In this document: positions 42,126-53,149 of the stretch, one piece after another
Position numbering within the stretch: position 1 is the first letter of the stretch
Layout: every line of letters begins with the position of its first letter
NCBI GenBank assembly: GCA_036362985.1
Contig: JAYGXS010000003.1
Location: 38,396,495-38,460,494, forward strand
Origin: Ligula intestinalis
Taxonomy: Eukaryota; Platyhelminthes; Cestoda; Diphyllobothriidea; Diphyllobothriidae
Direction of reading: 5' to 3'
DNA length: 64,000 nucleotides
The notes under the pieces: generated by a model
Told to the model about the DNA's origin: nothing
Database searches by the model: none
The model's input: only the letters and a program-made list of their open reading frames with translations
Made by a program: the position numbers and the translations under genes

Positions 42126-42735
42126 TAGTAGCGAATATTCGAGTCCCAGAAAGCAGTTCAGAAGACGAAGATGCGATCACTGGAACAAGAGTTTTATTTG
42201 CCTGACGTTTCGGATTCCGTCGGGAATCCTTAGTCATAGGTAATCGTTAACAGGTCTGAGACATGCGCAGATAAGGGGTGATACATGCGAGCTGCTCGAG
42301 TCATGGTTTTCAGGCCCCCAGTCCATCAACAAGCGCAACGATTTGGTATTCCCCTACGGTGTACTGAGATATTTCCTGAGCAAGAGAATCAGTCACGTAG
42401 GAAGGACTGGGTGCAACAACAACTCCGCCGACAGCGGGCATAATTGTCGCGCAATTACCAAACCCGCATCCGCCGCGTACAAGAACGTTGTGGCATTTAA
42501 TGAGCAATCACCGCACCAATTAAGACCTCAAGCGGTGACTATAAGAACTGACAATTATAGTACGCATGCGGGTGACCGCTGTGAACTATAAATACCATGC
42601 AATCTGTGCATGTATCACCCATTATCTGTGCATGTCTCAAAACTGTTTACGATTACCTATGACTAAGGATTCCCGACGGAATCCGAAACGTCAGGCAAAT
42701 AAAAATCTTGTTCCAGTGATCGCATCTTCGTCTTC
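42126..42735. mobile_element. 610-bp inverted-repeat PLE derivative without ORF
   Basis: Perfect 12-bp target duplication. Inverted arms run about 42160-42275 and about 42600-42735. Both contain GAAGACGAAGATGCGATCAC, CGATTACCTATGAC and TCATCAGT-free CTGAGACATG-type sequence, plus the GGATTCC/GGAATCC stem and GAAACGTCAGGCAAAT. On the left only, about 34 bases lie between the duplication and the arm, including AGTCCCAGAAAGCAGTTCAG, related to the one-sided extension of other elements. The central 300 bases have no recognisable ORF. The arms end in GTTCCAGTGATCGCATCTTC, as in the terminal repeat of the 14.4 kb PLE, so it is probably a non-autonomous partner of that lineage. Confidence 0.85.
42208..42236 (-). 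ncRNA. Hammerhead-like motif, left arm (degenerate)
   Basis: Minus strand: CTATGACTAA where CTGANGA is expected, a 7-bp stem II (GGATTCC with GGAATCC, loop CGAC), then GAAACGTCAGGC. The 3' half is perfect and the 5' core is rearranged. The right arm at 42655-42686 is the same. Confidence 0.45.
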
Positions 42736-42747
42736 AGAAATTACTCA
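42736..42747. repeat. Right target-site duplication of the 42 kb miniature
   Basis: AGAAATTACTCA, identical to 42114-42125. Confidence 0.85.
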
Positions 42748-42759
42748 GTCCTCGATTTT

Positions 42760-45700
42760 AATGACCTAACTTTATGCTGATCAGCAATTTCGAATCCTAG
42801 TTCTACAGCAATGCGCTCAGTCACCGCACGTGTGTGGTACTACACATGTAGGCGTAGGAATTCACATCGCATCAGTGTCACTGCGCCGAATGCTGTCACT
42901 AGTGGATCAACTAGCCCGGCTATTTGACTAGTGCTTCGGACAGCGAGGGGAGTGAGGTCAACAAATAGGGAGTCCATTTTCCCGAGAAATTTGTGCATTT
43001 ATGCCTTTAGTCAAACGGACTCACTTGAATATCTCCTGGCATGCACAGACTCGTAGGTTGGGATTTCGCCAACAGAAGACTTCGCAGCCATTAATTTGGA
43101 GTGGACAGAGTGAGTGCCTCACTTATGATGCGATCAGTAAATTGCTTGTGGAGGATAATTTTTTAAAGTGGCCAGGTCTTCTTTAAGGCAACCTGGACAA
43201 ATAACTGAAGAGCAAAAATACAGAATGAGATATATCATCAGGAGGATTTTTAGTTAGGAGGACTCTGCACAGAAACAAACTTTCGAAATCTTATGACCAA
43301 ACTGACAATAAAAAAACACAATAGGACGGAAAAAGCCATCAACAGTAGGATTTGGGATCCTTAAAGCAGGTTGCACGAAATTACCAAGTTACTTTAAGGA
43401 AAGAGAGTAATTATGTCTGAGGGGAACAACATGACAATAATTATTCTCAGAAATGGTCATGCGGGTCTATCTCCACATTTTGCGACATAAGACGCCGGTG
43501 TGGGTGAACCTAAATGGAAGTCGACATGTTCAACTTCCGAGGGATTAGAGAAGAAATTTAGTTGCTTACTTGCGCAGATAGATGGGACACTGTTCAAGAT
43601 TGACATCCTTCATGTATAAACTCTAGTGTGCTCAAGAACAGAGGCATTAGCTTATTTTGCGCGTAACTCAGCCACTGAGCATACAGAAGCATTTACAGGA
43701 ACAAAGTAGAATGAACATATAAGTAAGGTTCTATTATTTGAGTTCAAATAAGCAGAAAGGTTGTGGGAGGTAGTACAATTTCCCTCAAAATAAGTGTTTA
43801 GTAGAACAATTTAAAACACACAGAGTAAGAGCTGAAATTCAGTTGATACATACTGTTGACAGGGACTTCATAAAAAACTGTTATGGGCCTCGTTCAGCCG
43901 TATTACGCAACATATGATGAGGAAGGAAATGACTGACTGCACTACGTGCAAATGAACTTATCTGCAATGTTTACAATCAGCATATTTTTTCACTACCATC
44001 TCTGCTTGCGTGTTGCATGATAGGACGCCAGAGTGTTAAGTCTGGAAGATACGTCCTGGGCAGTTTGGGTCTCTGTGTAGGGCTAATGGTGCAAGACTAG
44101 CGTTTTTTTGGTTATCTAAAATCCCAGGACAATAAGGTATCAAACACCTTATCACTTAACTTTTGACTCAAATGCCAAAACAAAGTTCTCTCCCTGTTAC
44201 CCATCACTTAACTCTTATATGAAACCTCGTTTGTTAACCATGGTGATTAAAATTAACCCGATTAACTGTAGGCATATAAAATATCGCACTTATGTTTTAC
44301 TGCCTAGTCAATTCCGAAAGATTTCATTTTGCATGCAGGGTAGGTTTAAAAGTCGGTGGCCGGCCTCTCAAGGTGTGAATCTGGGGAGATTTATTGATTG
44401 CGCTGATGAACCTTATAAGGATAAGAAGCGAAGACCTGTTTGCTTTAGTCAACCGCATGTCAAACAAATTTAGACAGTTTGTTAACGGCCACACTGTTCA
44501 TTGCTCTACTTTGTGAAGAATATCCAAATGAAAACTGCATTAAAGGAATATGATCTACTGTGGTGATTTTGTTACTCAGCTTCTTGAAGGGAGAGGATTT
44601 ATTTCGATCTGAAAATCAAAGTTTACTCAGGTTCGACGAGCATTTTGACGTTTCCGGAATTATAAACTTTTCTAAAAAGGTCAGTAATTCCAATTTAGGT
44701 AATATTACTCTAAATATTTCTTTACTTTTTTATATTAGCTTGGGGATTCAATTATATCAAAGCGTTAAACCCTTCGCAAGTAACGCTTTGCGAGTTTTTA
44801 TCAATCTTTCGCGAATTTCAGCATCCGTAATGAGATGGGTCATGTGCTGCATAAAACGAGGTAGTCTCGACTTCTCAGTCATCTGTGACCTCGCAACCAA
44901 TACCAGGGGAGCTTCGCCGGATATTTTCAGCTAAGGGGTCCTGCAGTGGATTTTCTGTGGACAGAAAACATTGCCTCATTCCAAATGGAACCTTATTCGA
45001 AAAAGGTTGCTTTGGTAGCAATATATTATATGTATTTTATCGGATACCAAAATCCAAACATGCTGAAATACTGGAGTGATGACAAGACGCAAGAGAAAAA
45101 TAAAAGCAATAAAAGAAGGCAAAGCAGGAAATCGAAAATAAAAGTATTGTAAAAAGTTTATATAAAGTAATGAAAAAGAGCACAATAATTGAAAACTTAG
45201 TTAACAGGAAAATAAAAGAATAATAAATTGAAGAAGTTAAGCTAAATACATAGATAAAGATATAAGTTTAAAAACAAATACCATTAGCACTGGTCACGTA
45301 ATACGGGATTCCGGGGTTTTGGTTTCCGTAGTGTTTTCCTATACTTAACTATTGCCATGGGTTCTATGGAATCCCAAATGAAGATGGAAAAACTACTTAA
45401 CATTTAAATATAAATCTTATTTTTATTTTTAGACGCGAACGATGATTTATACGTGTTCTTTCAGCCTCCACCACAGCCAAAGCGGTATCAGCGACATCAG
45501 CGACAACAATTACTAAACCAACCGCCACAGGCTGGTGACAGGGAATTGTGTTTGTTCGCACGCACAGATTCTTACGCTTCCTTCGACAGATCCGCCTTCT
45601 GCATTTTCTTCTCAGATTCTTCCTTTCCAATCGTAATCTGCAGCGGAACCTCGAACCACATAACCATGAGAAAGAATTTCGGTTAATGGTAAGATGTTGG

Positions 45701-47150
45701 GCAGTGGCCGACGATTCAAACTTACAACTGCCCTTTCACTGATAGACAGCTGTGAAGAACAAATGTACGTCTCCGATTGACAGCTCAGTACATAGTGATT
45801 GGTCACAGAAGTCAGTAAGGTTTTTTCGCGAATCGCAAACAGGGACGGAATCTATCAGCAAACACGGTGAATGTTGCTCTTACCCACATTGATTTCGGCT
45901 TAATGCGAGTAATTTTTAGTCCATTTACCTACAATTTCAGCAGTTGCATCTATAACCTTGCTCGGCAGGGGTTTTGGTGCAAGCAACACCCTTTAACAAT
46001 ACTTATATTAAGTCGCGATTACAAGCGGAAAGATACAGTTGTTAGACCTACATTTATAGCAGAATACATGAAGAACAATCGGTATAGAGTGTGTAGAGAA
46101 TTGCTTACTCTATAACCAGTTGCGCAAGGCTGGTCTGTTTCCAACTTGTTAACTCATTTAAAGACAAAGTCCTTGAAATTGAATTAATAGCCGTAATTAA
46201 AAAATAGGAACGGTTCTATATTTGGAGGAAATTAGAAAAATATAAATATTACGCTTACAGGCAAAGCTTCCACGCTTAGGAGTAGCAAGATAATGTCAAT
46301 TTGCGTGAGACTAACACGGGAAAGTCAAACAAATAATAAGGGGTAAGAGGAAACAAAAAGGGCCTAATGACCCAAAAGGAAAATCAACTATAGAATAAGC
46401 AGTATGATGCTGACTAGTATAAAAATGCCAAATAAGTGGCTTTAACTTTAATGCCAAAGGTGTTAAGGGTAAATAAACATATGCAGTGTTATAAGGAGGT
46501 AAATAGTTATGCTGCTGAGTTCAGGAGGAGGGTACTTCAAAAGGAACCCCAACCCAACCGCTTCGGCTAGCTGGCGAAGAGTTTCAAAGTAAGAGGAGGA
46601 GGTGGAGGATAAGTTGAAGGAAAAGCTGAAAGAATGGGGGGAGCAGGACCAACCAAAAACGACAAGAATGCAATGAAGGACTTCGTGCCGGGTGCAGACT
46701 GATGGAAATTGAAGAGCAAGCAGAGCACGGATGCTGGTTTTGCCGGCAATGTATTTTAAAGGCGTCGGTAAAAACTCATCGCCCCCGACTACCCACAACC
46801 AGCAAAGGATTTGCCTCATCGTCAAGTTTATCATGACACCAGATCGGGTACTTCAGAAAAATGCCTGGTTTTAAGCTGAATATATACGACAGCATACCAA
46901 AAAACGAGTATTCTTTTTTTGGTATGACAGTGTTTCTTTCTTCCGCTCACTTGGACATGTAGCGTGCATAAGCAACCGTCGCAGCGAACCAAGAGATTGC
47001 CTAATATAATCTCCCCCCAACACTCTAAGTGTTTTGCCATCACACACTTCCAGAAGCAGCAAACCAACATCAAATTCTGTTTCTCGTTAAAGAAACAACT
47101 GACAGAATAGTTTTATTGCCTCAGAAAGTTTATGCTACGTAAGCCGTCAG
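42760..47150. other. Long interval without a confident gene
   Basis: AT-rich, with short ORFs. Two weak coding candidates are noted. At 44560-44934 there is a 124-codon ORF with hydrophobic stretches and no known motif. At about 45434-45686 an ORF begins after a good splice-acceptor-like tract (TTATTTTTATTTTTAG) and has a Gln/Pro-rich start (FQPPPQPKRYQRHQRQQ). Neither has support beyond being open. Confidence 0.35.
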
Positions 47151-47214
47151 CCAAGCAATAAATTATATGTGGTATATCCGAGTTTGAAATGATCAAATGG
47201 TGCTTGAAGATTAA

Positions 47215-47640
47215 CCCTGTTTGGGTCGCCCCATTACGTCCAGAACAGATAAAAGTGTTCAAGATATTGCGCGATACCACCAAGATTGATCGTTGCAGAA
47301 AAATTCAACGCTAGAATTTTAAAAATGAACAGTTCTGAAGTTCGTACCAACGAATGCTTGTTGAAGATTTGAACACGAGACGCGTCGTGGCGAAGTTGAT
47401 TCCACAACTGCTTTCTGATGACCGGGGGAAGAATTGTTTGAGTGAGTGCCAGAAATTACGAAAACAGACACAAGCAAACTACAATTTTGTTGTGGAAAAG
47501 TTATCATAGGACATGAATCTTGGTATTGCGGGTATGATCGTGAAACATAATAGCAGTCCAGTCAAGGAAAGGTAGCCTTTTCGCCTACACCAAAAAAGCA
47601 TGGCAGGGGAAATCCAAATTGAAGTACAAAACGTTTCGTT
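47215..47640 (+). pseudogene. mariner-family (Tc1/mariner) transposase fossil
   Basis: Three frames are needed. From 47224: GRPITSRTDKSVQDIARYHQ, matching the GRP-S-R-x-D linker of the N-terminal DNA-binding half. From 47369: LNTRRVVAKLIPQLLSDDRG, then KNCLSECQKLRKQTQANYNF, the conserved RV-AK-VP-LL-D segment. From about 47513: ESWYCGYDRET, the first catalytic block (DETW.YGYD..T in the family), then QSSQGK and PTPKKHGRGNP. Stops and frameshifts show that it is long dead. The N-terminal and C-terminal thirds and the terminal repeats were not recognised. Confidence 0.75.
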
Positions 47641-48059
47641 TTAGCATCAACGTATTCATTTACAGTGCGTTTTTTCTTCATGGCACCTTAGTAATAGTGC
47701 TAAAACGATTGCGCGAGACTGCAAGAAATAAAACAAATAGCCTACAGCAAAGACGTCCTTAAAATTTACATGAGGTCAAGAAAACACCGTAAAAGGTACT
47801 TAAAGCACTTATTCAGAACTATGTAAAATTGCTTCTAATAATGACCATCTCGTTAGCACAAATGCATTTTACCCAATGGACCATAATTTAGGGAGATCAA
47901 TGTTTTTATCATGTTCGTTTCAATAAATAAAGTAAAGTAAGTCTCTTTATCGGGTTACCCATGTACAGCCTGATTTTGTTCATACGTATGTGCCATGTAA
48001 ATATAGTTGTTTGTGCGCTCCCAAATGAAAGTATCATGCTTGCATGCGCCTACTGTCCG

Positions 48060-48988
48060 TTAATACAATACAAGACTTGACCCAAGAAAATTCTTTTTCT
48101 CTAAGAGGGTAATCCAGGCATGGAATGCTCTTCCTGCGGATATTGTCATGTCCCCTTCCGTGGATGTCTTTAAGGCAAACCTAGACCGATATAATGAGTA
48201 TCGTCACGATTAAGTACTACAAATCCAATCACTGAACTATTCCGATTCTAAAAATTGAAGCGCTCTACATCCAAAACCTGAAATGCTAGAAATGCTATAA
48301 ATATATACTAATAGTAATTTGTAAGTAGTATTATTATTATTAGTAATTAACAAAATGAGTCTCTGCCATTATCTACCTATGTTGTCTCTACTCACTATAT
48401 GATCTGCGCCGATCGTGTCTGAGGACGCACCTATCGCACCTATGGTCCTAGGCTATGCGGCCCTGTCACACCCTTTCTCGTATCGACCGACTGCTGACAA
48501 CGTGGTAGGTTCCTCGGCTCTTGACACAGCAAAGGCGTATCATGGTCGCATCTCCGGTCTTCGGGACGTTCTCGTGACTCCGAGGTCTCCTCCTCGTATG
48601 GTCCTTCGGGTGTAGATATTACTCGTCATGGACGCCATGGCTACCGTCAACATTCACAGAAGCATCATGCCCCTATCATTCACATGCTTCCCCACGAGCG
48701 ACAGTTTTTCTCCTAAAAACCAAAAATGACATTCCATTTTGAATTATGAGCCAGCCTTAGGAGTTTTTTCACTGTCTGCTATTCTTCCTCAGTTACACTG
48801 CTGGCTCGTGTAATCTGAGTTTGAGTTTTTTACTTGAAACAAGCGAGTAGTCGTTTGAAATTGTGTCAACGACTTCTTTAGAATGTTCGGCTTTGCCGAT
48901 GCATTTCTTAAATCCTATGTACCAAGAGGGAGTTCAAAGGCGTTTGCCTATATTTCCTTTAATAAATTTGACTTGACTTGACTTGACT
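48060..48988 (+). mobile_element. CR1-like LINE, 3' end (5'-truncated)
   Basis: It opens with the last 49 or so codons of a non-LTR reverse transcriptase and continues through a 3' untranslated region. That region contains the GACAGTTTTTCTCC...GGAGTTTTTTCACTGTC block (48699-48777). It ends in AATAAATTTGAC and a short tandem (TTGAC)n at 48968-48987, the kind of terminal microsatellite typical of CR1-type elements. The 5' truncation is the usual result of incomplete target-primed reverse transcription. Confidence 0.8.
48069..48214 (+). pseudogene. C-terminus of a LINE reverse transcriptase
   Basis: Reads TRLDPRKFFFSKRVIQAWNA, LPADIVMSPSVDVFKANLDR, YNEYRHD and a TAA stop. The FF..RV...WN.LP..IV..PSV..FK..LD pattern is the highly conserved tail of CR1/Jockey-type ORF2 proteins. 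No catalytic domain remains in this copy. Confidence 0.8.
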
Positions 48989-48999
48989 ACCTTTGTCCA

Positions 49000-49450
49000 A
49001 CAGAGTGCATCCTTAAACGCGATGCAATTGAGACTGGAACATATAAAATCCTCTTAACTCCGTGCTTACATGGTTGATGTTTGCTTTTGTCGGGTGGACG
49101 TCTACATTTGCCTATCAGCTTCGGAAATTATACTTTCGGCAGTATACTTACCGTACTCATTTGCTATGACTACAATGGCCCAGTCGACGTTTGTTTATCT
49201 ATTCGAGAATTGTAGATTTGAAAAACTGATCACCGCACCTATTTGTTCACTGGTAATACGCAAAACACCAGAAGGCCGCAGAACAATAAACACCTGATAA
49301 AGTATTATGGAAACGTAATGGTTACTTACTTAGGGAGGCATAGCTTGCATGGTCACCTAAACAGGATACAGGAGTGAGAAGACCACCGGCACTTAAAACA
49401 GCTGGCCCTCGGATAAATACCACAAAGGGGACATATTCCCGTGGGTTAAT
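49000..49450. other. Interval without a recognisable gene
   Basis: Short ORFs only. Confidence 0.45.
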
Positions 49451-49454
49451 CCAA

Positions 49455-49600
49455 ACAACGATTTGACCGTCGGTTTTGACGAGGTCCACTGTATGCTACA
49501 CAGCAGGATGCCACAGGAAACGATGACTTGCGCTGCATATATCTTACTTTCACTCATTCCATCTCCCAGGTCCGGTGTTGAGACAAAGTCAAGAAGACCG
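49455..49600 (+). repeat. R1 dispersed repeat, copy 7
   Basis: TTTGACCGTCGGTTTTGACG, GGTCCACTG, then TCCGGTGTTGAGACAAAGTC and AAGAAGACCGGAAAG at the end match the start and end of the R1 core. The middle is diverged. Confidence 0.55.
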
Positions 49601-49609
49601 GAAAGAGGA

Positions 49610-51040
49610 GAGGGCACAGGCTCACGCATCGTGGGCCATCACAAAAGGAAAACCACAGTAATGTTGGGGGAGGAGGGGTGACTGAGATCTTGACTGAAGG
49701 GGATTAACATAAAGGCCATTTTAAGAAGGAGTCACTGCAGCCTGACTTTCAGTCAGCCGGTCAGTCACTCCATGCAGTAGAACACTCACTGGGTGGACTG
49801 TGTGGTCCGGGTTGGCATTTCAGTTGGGAAACTTTCAACACACAGCTTTTAGCGCGCCGTGATAATTTCAAGCATGTCAGCTTGTTTATAGTGAGGAAAA
49901 AGCACTGAAACGTCAACTTCACTCTCTCCCCCGCCTCCAGTATCAAAGCACCACCCCGGCCAGTCAGTTGTCGGATGCGGGGTATATGCAGTGGCTGACA
50001 AGGCCGGTAAACCTTATGCTGACTCTGAACACGCTATTTATCATACCCTAGCACTGTGCTACTGTTCATAGGTAAACTTATGGTTGTAGGCGATATTTCG
50101 ACTAAGTAAGAAGGAGGTAAAACTAAGTAAACATCAGAGGCAGAGTAAGTGACAGGTAAAGGAATAAATAGCTACCCAATGACCCATGCTCCAAATCTGG
50201 AAGTGACTGCACAAGGCCCTCTACGCGGGCGCCTGATGAGTACGTCAATTGATTCAGTTTTTGTTATATATTTTGGCTACATTGACGAAATAAGTGTTTT
50301 CAATATTGAGGCAGTGAATTAAAAAAAATTGTGCATATGCATGAAAGGCTGTCGTCACTAATTTGTAATGATACTATTAATAATGTCCGACCTTACTATT
50401 CTTTTCATTGTCCAGAACTAATAATTGCTTTTCATGCTGCCATATGGTACACGTCGAATGATATACCAGTGGCGTACCATTACTTATAGCACAAATACCA
50501 AATTAAAGTCTCGACGCGCCTTTTACGGCCGTTCTGCCGCTGCGTGACCCAGGGGTAAGTAGGTTGACTCATACGCTAGTCCCGCAGCAAATCCCACTAA
50601 ACCCAAATGCTAGCTCGTAGGTACTTCAGTTTTAAAAGGTGACTAGTTTAATCACCTTAGAAGTCAATGCAATAACCTGAAATAGATAATTTAAAATTAA
50701 GATATTTGGGCTGATTCCAGGAAGTGAGATAAACATTTGACACGAGCTCCACTATATTCTGCGGAATATGTGCTCAGACTCATGAACTATTAACAAAACC
50801 TAGTAATATAGAAAATTTGCCCGATTTTATCACACTTACAAGCAGTGTTATTTCACTGAGTGGCTACCAGTAGACAGTGTTATCTTGCTTTGCAGCTCAC
50901 ACGTCAAAACCTAGGATCGACTTGAAACTCCGTTTCCAATGATCCAACAGTTAAGCTTATCCATATGTCGATGTCTTGCACCCAGCAAAAAAGTAAATTC
51001 AATCAGGAACAGGAAAAGTCGATAGTCAGTGGCGTCAGCT
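49610..51040. other. Interval without a recognisable gene
   Basis: No domain, repeat end or tRNA-like body was recognised. Confidence 0.45.
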
Positions 51041-51049
51041 GGTCCTTTG

Positions 51050-51512
51050 AGAAACAGTCTTCCTCTCCGAAGCAGAGAGACTTGACCATTTGTTCGAAGT
51101 GGTGATGCATTGCCTTGATAAAGGACACAGCTTTGAATGGGACAGAACGCGCATCGTTGGAGTTGCCTTTCCAAAAAGGCTGTGAATTTATTGAAGACAG
51201 GCACTCCGATGATGCAACCGACTTATCGATGTGGATGGCGTGCACAAACATCTCAAAAAAGGACGGAATAGACGACAGCCGATCACTACGGACTAACATG
51301 AACCACAACCGCTAATTAGTGCCCACAGTGGATGACTAATATTTTTCCACCCCAGACTGCCACACATTGCAGCCGCCGATTAGCGTTCACGCCCGATGAA
51401 TATGTAAGTGTACAAGCACTTTTGCACTTTTAATTGTTCCTTTCACATCTTCTCAAGTCTGACGACGACCTGGCGATCAAGCATTGAAAATTTACTGAAT
51501 AAAGTTATCTTA
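51050..51512 (+). mobile_element. PLE 3' end: nuclease tail plus terminal repeat
   Basis: Coding remnant: DKGHSFEWDRTRIVGVAF, then after a one-base shift KGCEFIEDRHSDDATDL. This corresponds to TGHEFNFAAVKVLAHAG...REFIEDWSTDENSVN of the 14.4 kb nuclease. About 150 bases later the terminal repeat carries a hammerhead core and TTTACTGAATAAAG. It ends tail to tail against the minus-strand PLE that starts at about 51540. Confidence 0.7.
51459..51489 (+). ncRNA. Hammerhead ribozyme core in the 51.5 kb PLE end
   Basis: CTGACGA at 51459-51465, a 20-base stem II region (CGACCTGGCGATCAAGCATT), then GAAA at 51486-51489. Core bases are intact, but stem II pairing is imperfect. Confidence 0.5.
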
Positions 51513-51591
51513 CCGTAATAGTTGTGAAAATTAGATTACCAGGTGGTAAGTCACCGGCGTTCACCGGGAGATGTATATTTGCGGTCTGACG

Positions 51592-51624
51592 TTTCGAATT
51601 GTTATCTCGACTATCCATCTTCAG
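51592..51624 (-). ncRNA. Hammerhead ribozyme core (long stem II)
   Basis: Minus strand: CTGAAGA, a stem II of about seven pairs (GGATAGT with AACAATTC, one mismatch), then GAAACGTCAGAC. Core bases are intact. Confidence 0.65.
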
Positions 51625-51778
51625 CGAATGAATCTCCTGGCTCCTGGCTCTCGATATATGCCACTCCTTTCGTCCACGGGTGTAGTCTGCCAATCCATGT
51701 CGAGCCGCTCTGCATAGGTTGCGTCTCTGGGTGGTAACGACTCACCCTACCAGCAGCCTGGTAACAGCCCACCGCTTA

Positions 51779-53082
51779 TCACGCTGCGTTGTCACTGTCT
51801 GCCCAAAAGGAGTCAGTGTTCGTTTGGCTTCCCCCTGTCTCGCCATCGCCTGTCCTCTGGTAACCGTCGGCCCTGCCCGCAGCCTGGTAACCGTCTCCCA
51901 CTGTCTGTTCTGCGTTGGGGCTGGCAGTAGCCAGAGCGCCAGTGTTTGTTTGGCTTCCTTCCGTCTCGCCGTAGTCTGCCGCGTGGGTAAGTCGGTTGAG
52001 TGGGTCACTGGTTGAGGGCCCCGATTCTTCCGTGTTGTGACCATCCTTTGATAAGAATTTCCTTAACACTACGTAGGGGACCGGCAAAGTTATATGGTGG
52101 TTAACCGAACAGTCGGTCAACACCCAAGCTTCTTTTATCTGCCTTGACGTGTGATCGTCACCACGGCCCACAATTTCGATGGCATCAAAATTTAAGAGGT
52201 ACCCGACCTTTGCAGCATGGGTGGCTACTTACGACTTTGGGTCCTGCCTGTCTACCGCCCGCTGATGCTCGTGCATTCACGTTTGAAGTTGCCGGCCGGT
52301 TTCTCCTACGTAGTTACACATCCTGCAACTACACTGAAGTCGGTAGACAACGCTCGATTTTTCTTGGTTCGGTATAGGGTCTTTTGGCCGCATTACTTGT
52401 TGCCGAATTGTGGCGGCAGGCCTGTTGGCTACTCCTATTCCGAGAGGCGCGAGGGATCTAGCCAGGGTTTCAGATAGCCCTTTCATGTACGGAATGCTCC
52501 GCCAGGACTTTGGTGGGCAACGCTCCTCGGTCCGTGGTTTTTCTGGCATACGGCTCCATGCAGTGAACGCTCGGGATAGCCGTTAGCTCTGAAAAGCCCC
52601 CGGAGCACCTTTGCTACGTCTCGTTTGGCGGCTAGCGTGCTGCAGTGGGTTTCGATTCGGCGGTATAGCGTGCGTATGCAACTTCGCTTGTGTTGCAATG
52701 GGTCGTTGCTATTGTAACTCAATATCTGTGACGTGTTCGTTGGTTTACGGTAGACAGAATTCGTCATTTTGCCATCCGGTTGGCGGCAGACGCGAACGTC
52801 CAAGAGGGGAAGTCTGCCCTCCACTACTTCCTCCATCGTGAACTGTAGATCGGGAAAGATAGAGTTTAATCGATCTTTGCAGTTGCTGATACAATTCTCT
52901 TTGATGACGACGAGGGTGTCGTCCACGTATCGTGCCCACAATTTGGGCTCGTATTCTTCGAATAGCCGTCTATCAAGTTTTTTCGATACTGCAAGCATAG
53001 TTGCCATAGAAGAAAACCATTTTCGTACAAAGGGGTTGTTCGTAAGAAATTTCATAGTAAAATGGTATAATTTTAAAATCAA
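51779..53082 (-). pseudogene. PLE reverse transcriptase/GIY-YIG, partly decayed
   Basis: The 199-codon block 53082-52483 has a frameshifted motif B, then LDRRLFEEYEPKLWARYVDD with the catalytic YVDD intact at 52929-52918. LPLLDVRVCR and the thumb SVYRKPTNTSQILSYNSNDP and RTLYRRIETHCS follow. Block 52549-52277 (different frame) holds SIPYMKGLSETLARSLAPLG and the nuclease start KSSVVYRLQCSCRMCNYVGE, TGRQLQT, then a stop. Block 52171-51779 contains the nuclease tail GRGDDHTSRQIKEAWVLTDC, SVNHHITLPVPYVVLRKFL and a Gly/Thr-rich C-terminus. Two frame breaks and one stop separate the blocks. Motifs upstream of B are deleted. Confidence 0.85.
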
Positions 53083-53149
53083 GGGAGAAACTTGTTTAAC
53101 ATCGAATCTATTATTCCATATTTTTTAAGAAGAAATGCACTCAAGTCAG

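Larger units (their letters stand above)
51540..53082 (-). mobile_element. PLE, minus strand, 5'-truncated, with 3' terminal repeat
   Basis: Reverse transcriptase from motif B onward, then GIY-YIG, then a terminal repeat with a hammerhead core at 51592-51624 and GAAACGTCAGACCGCAAATA. The 5' side ends inside the polymerase, near 53082. It belongs to the same lineage as the 14.4 kb element (YVGETGR nuclease, long stem II). Confidence 0.85.

Noticed and set aside
45434..45686. Possible host exon after a splice-acceptor-like tract
   Set aside because: Only one splice signal and a Gln/Pro-rich reading. No partner exon, domain or downstream donor could be supported.
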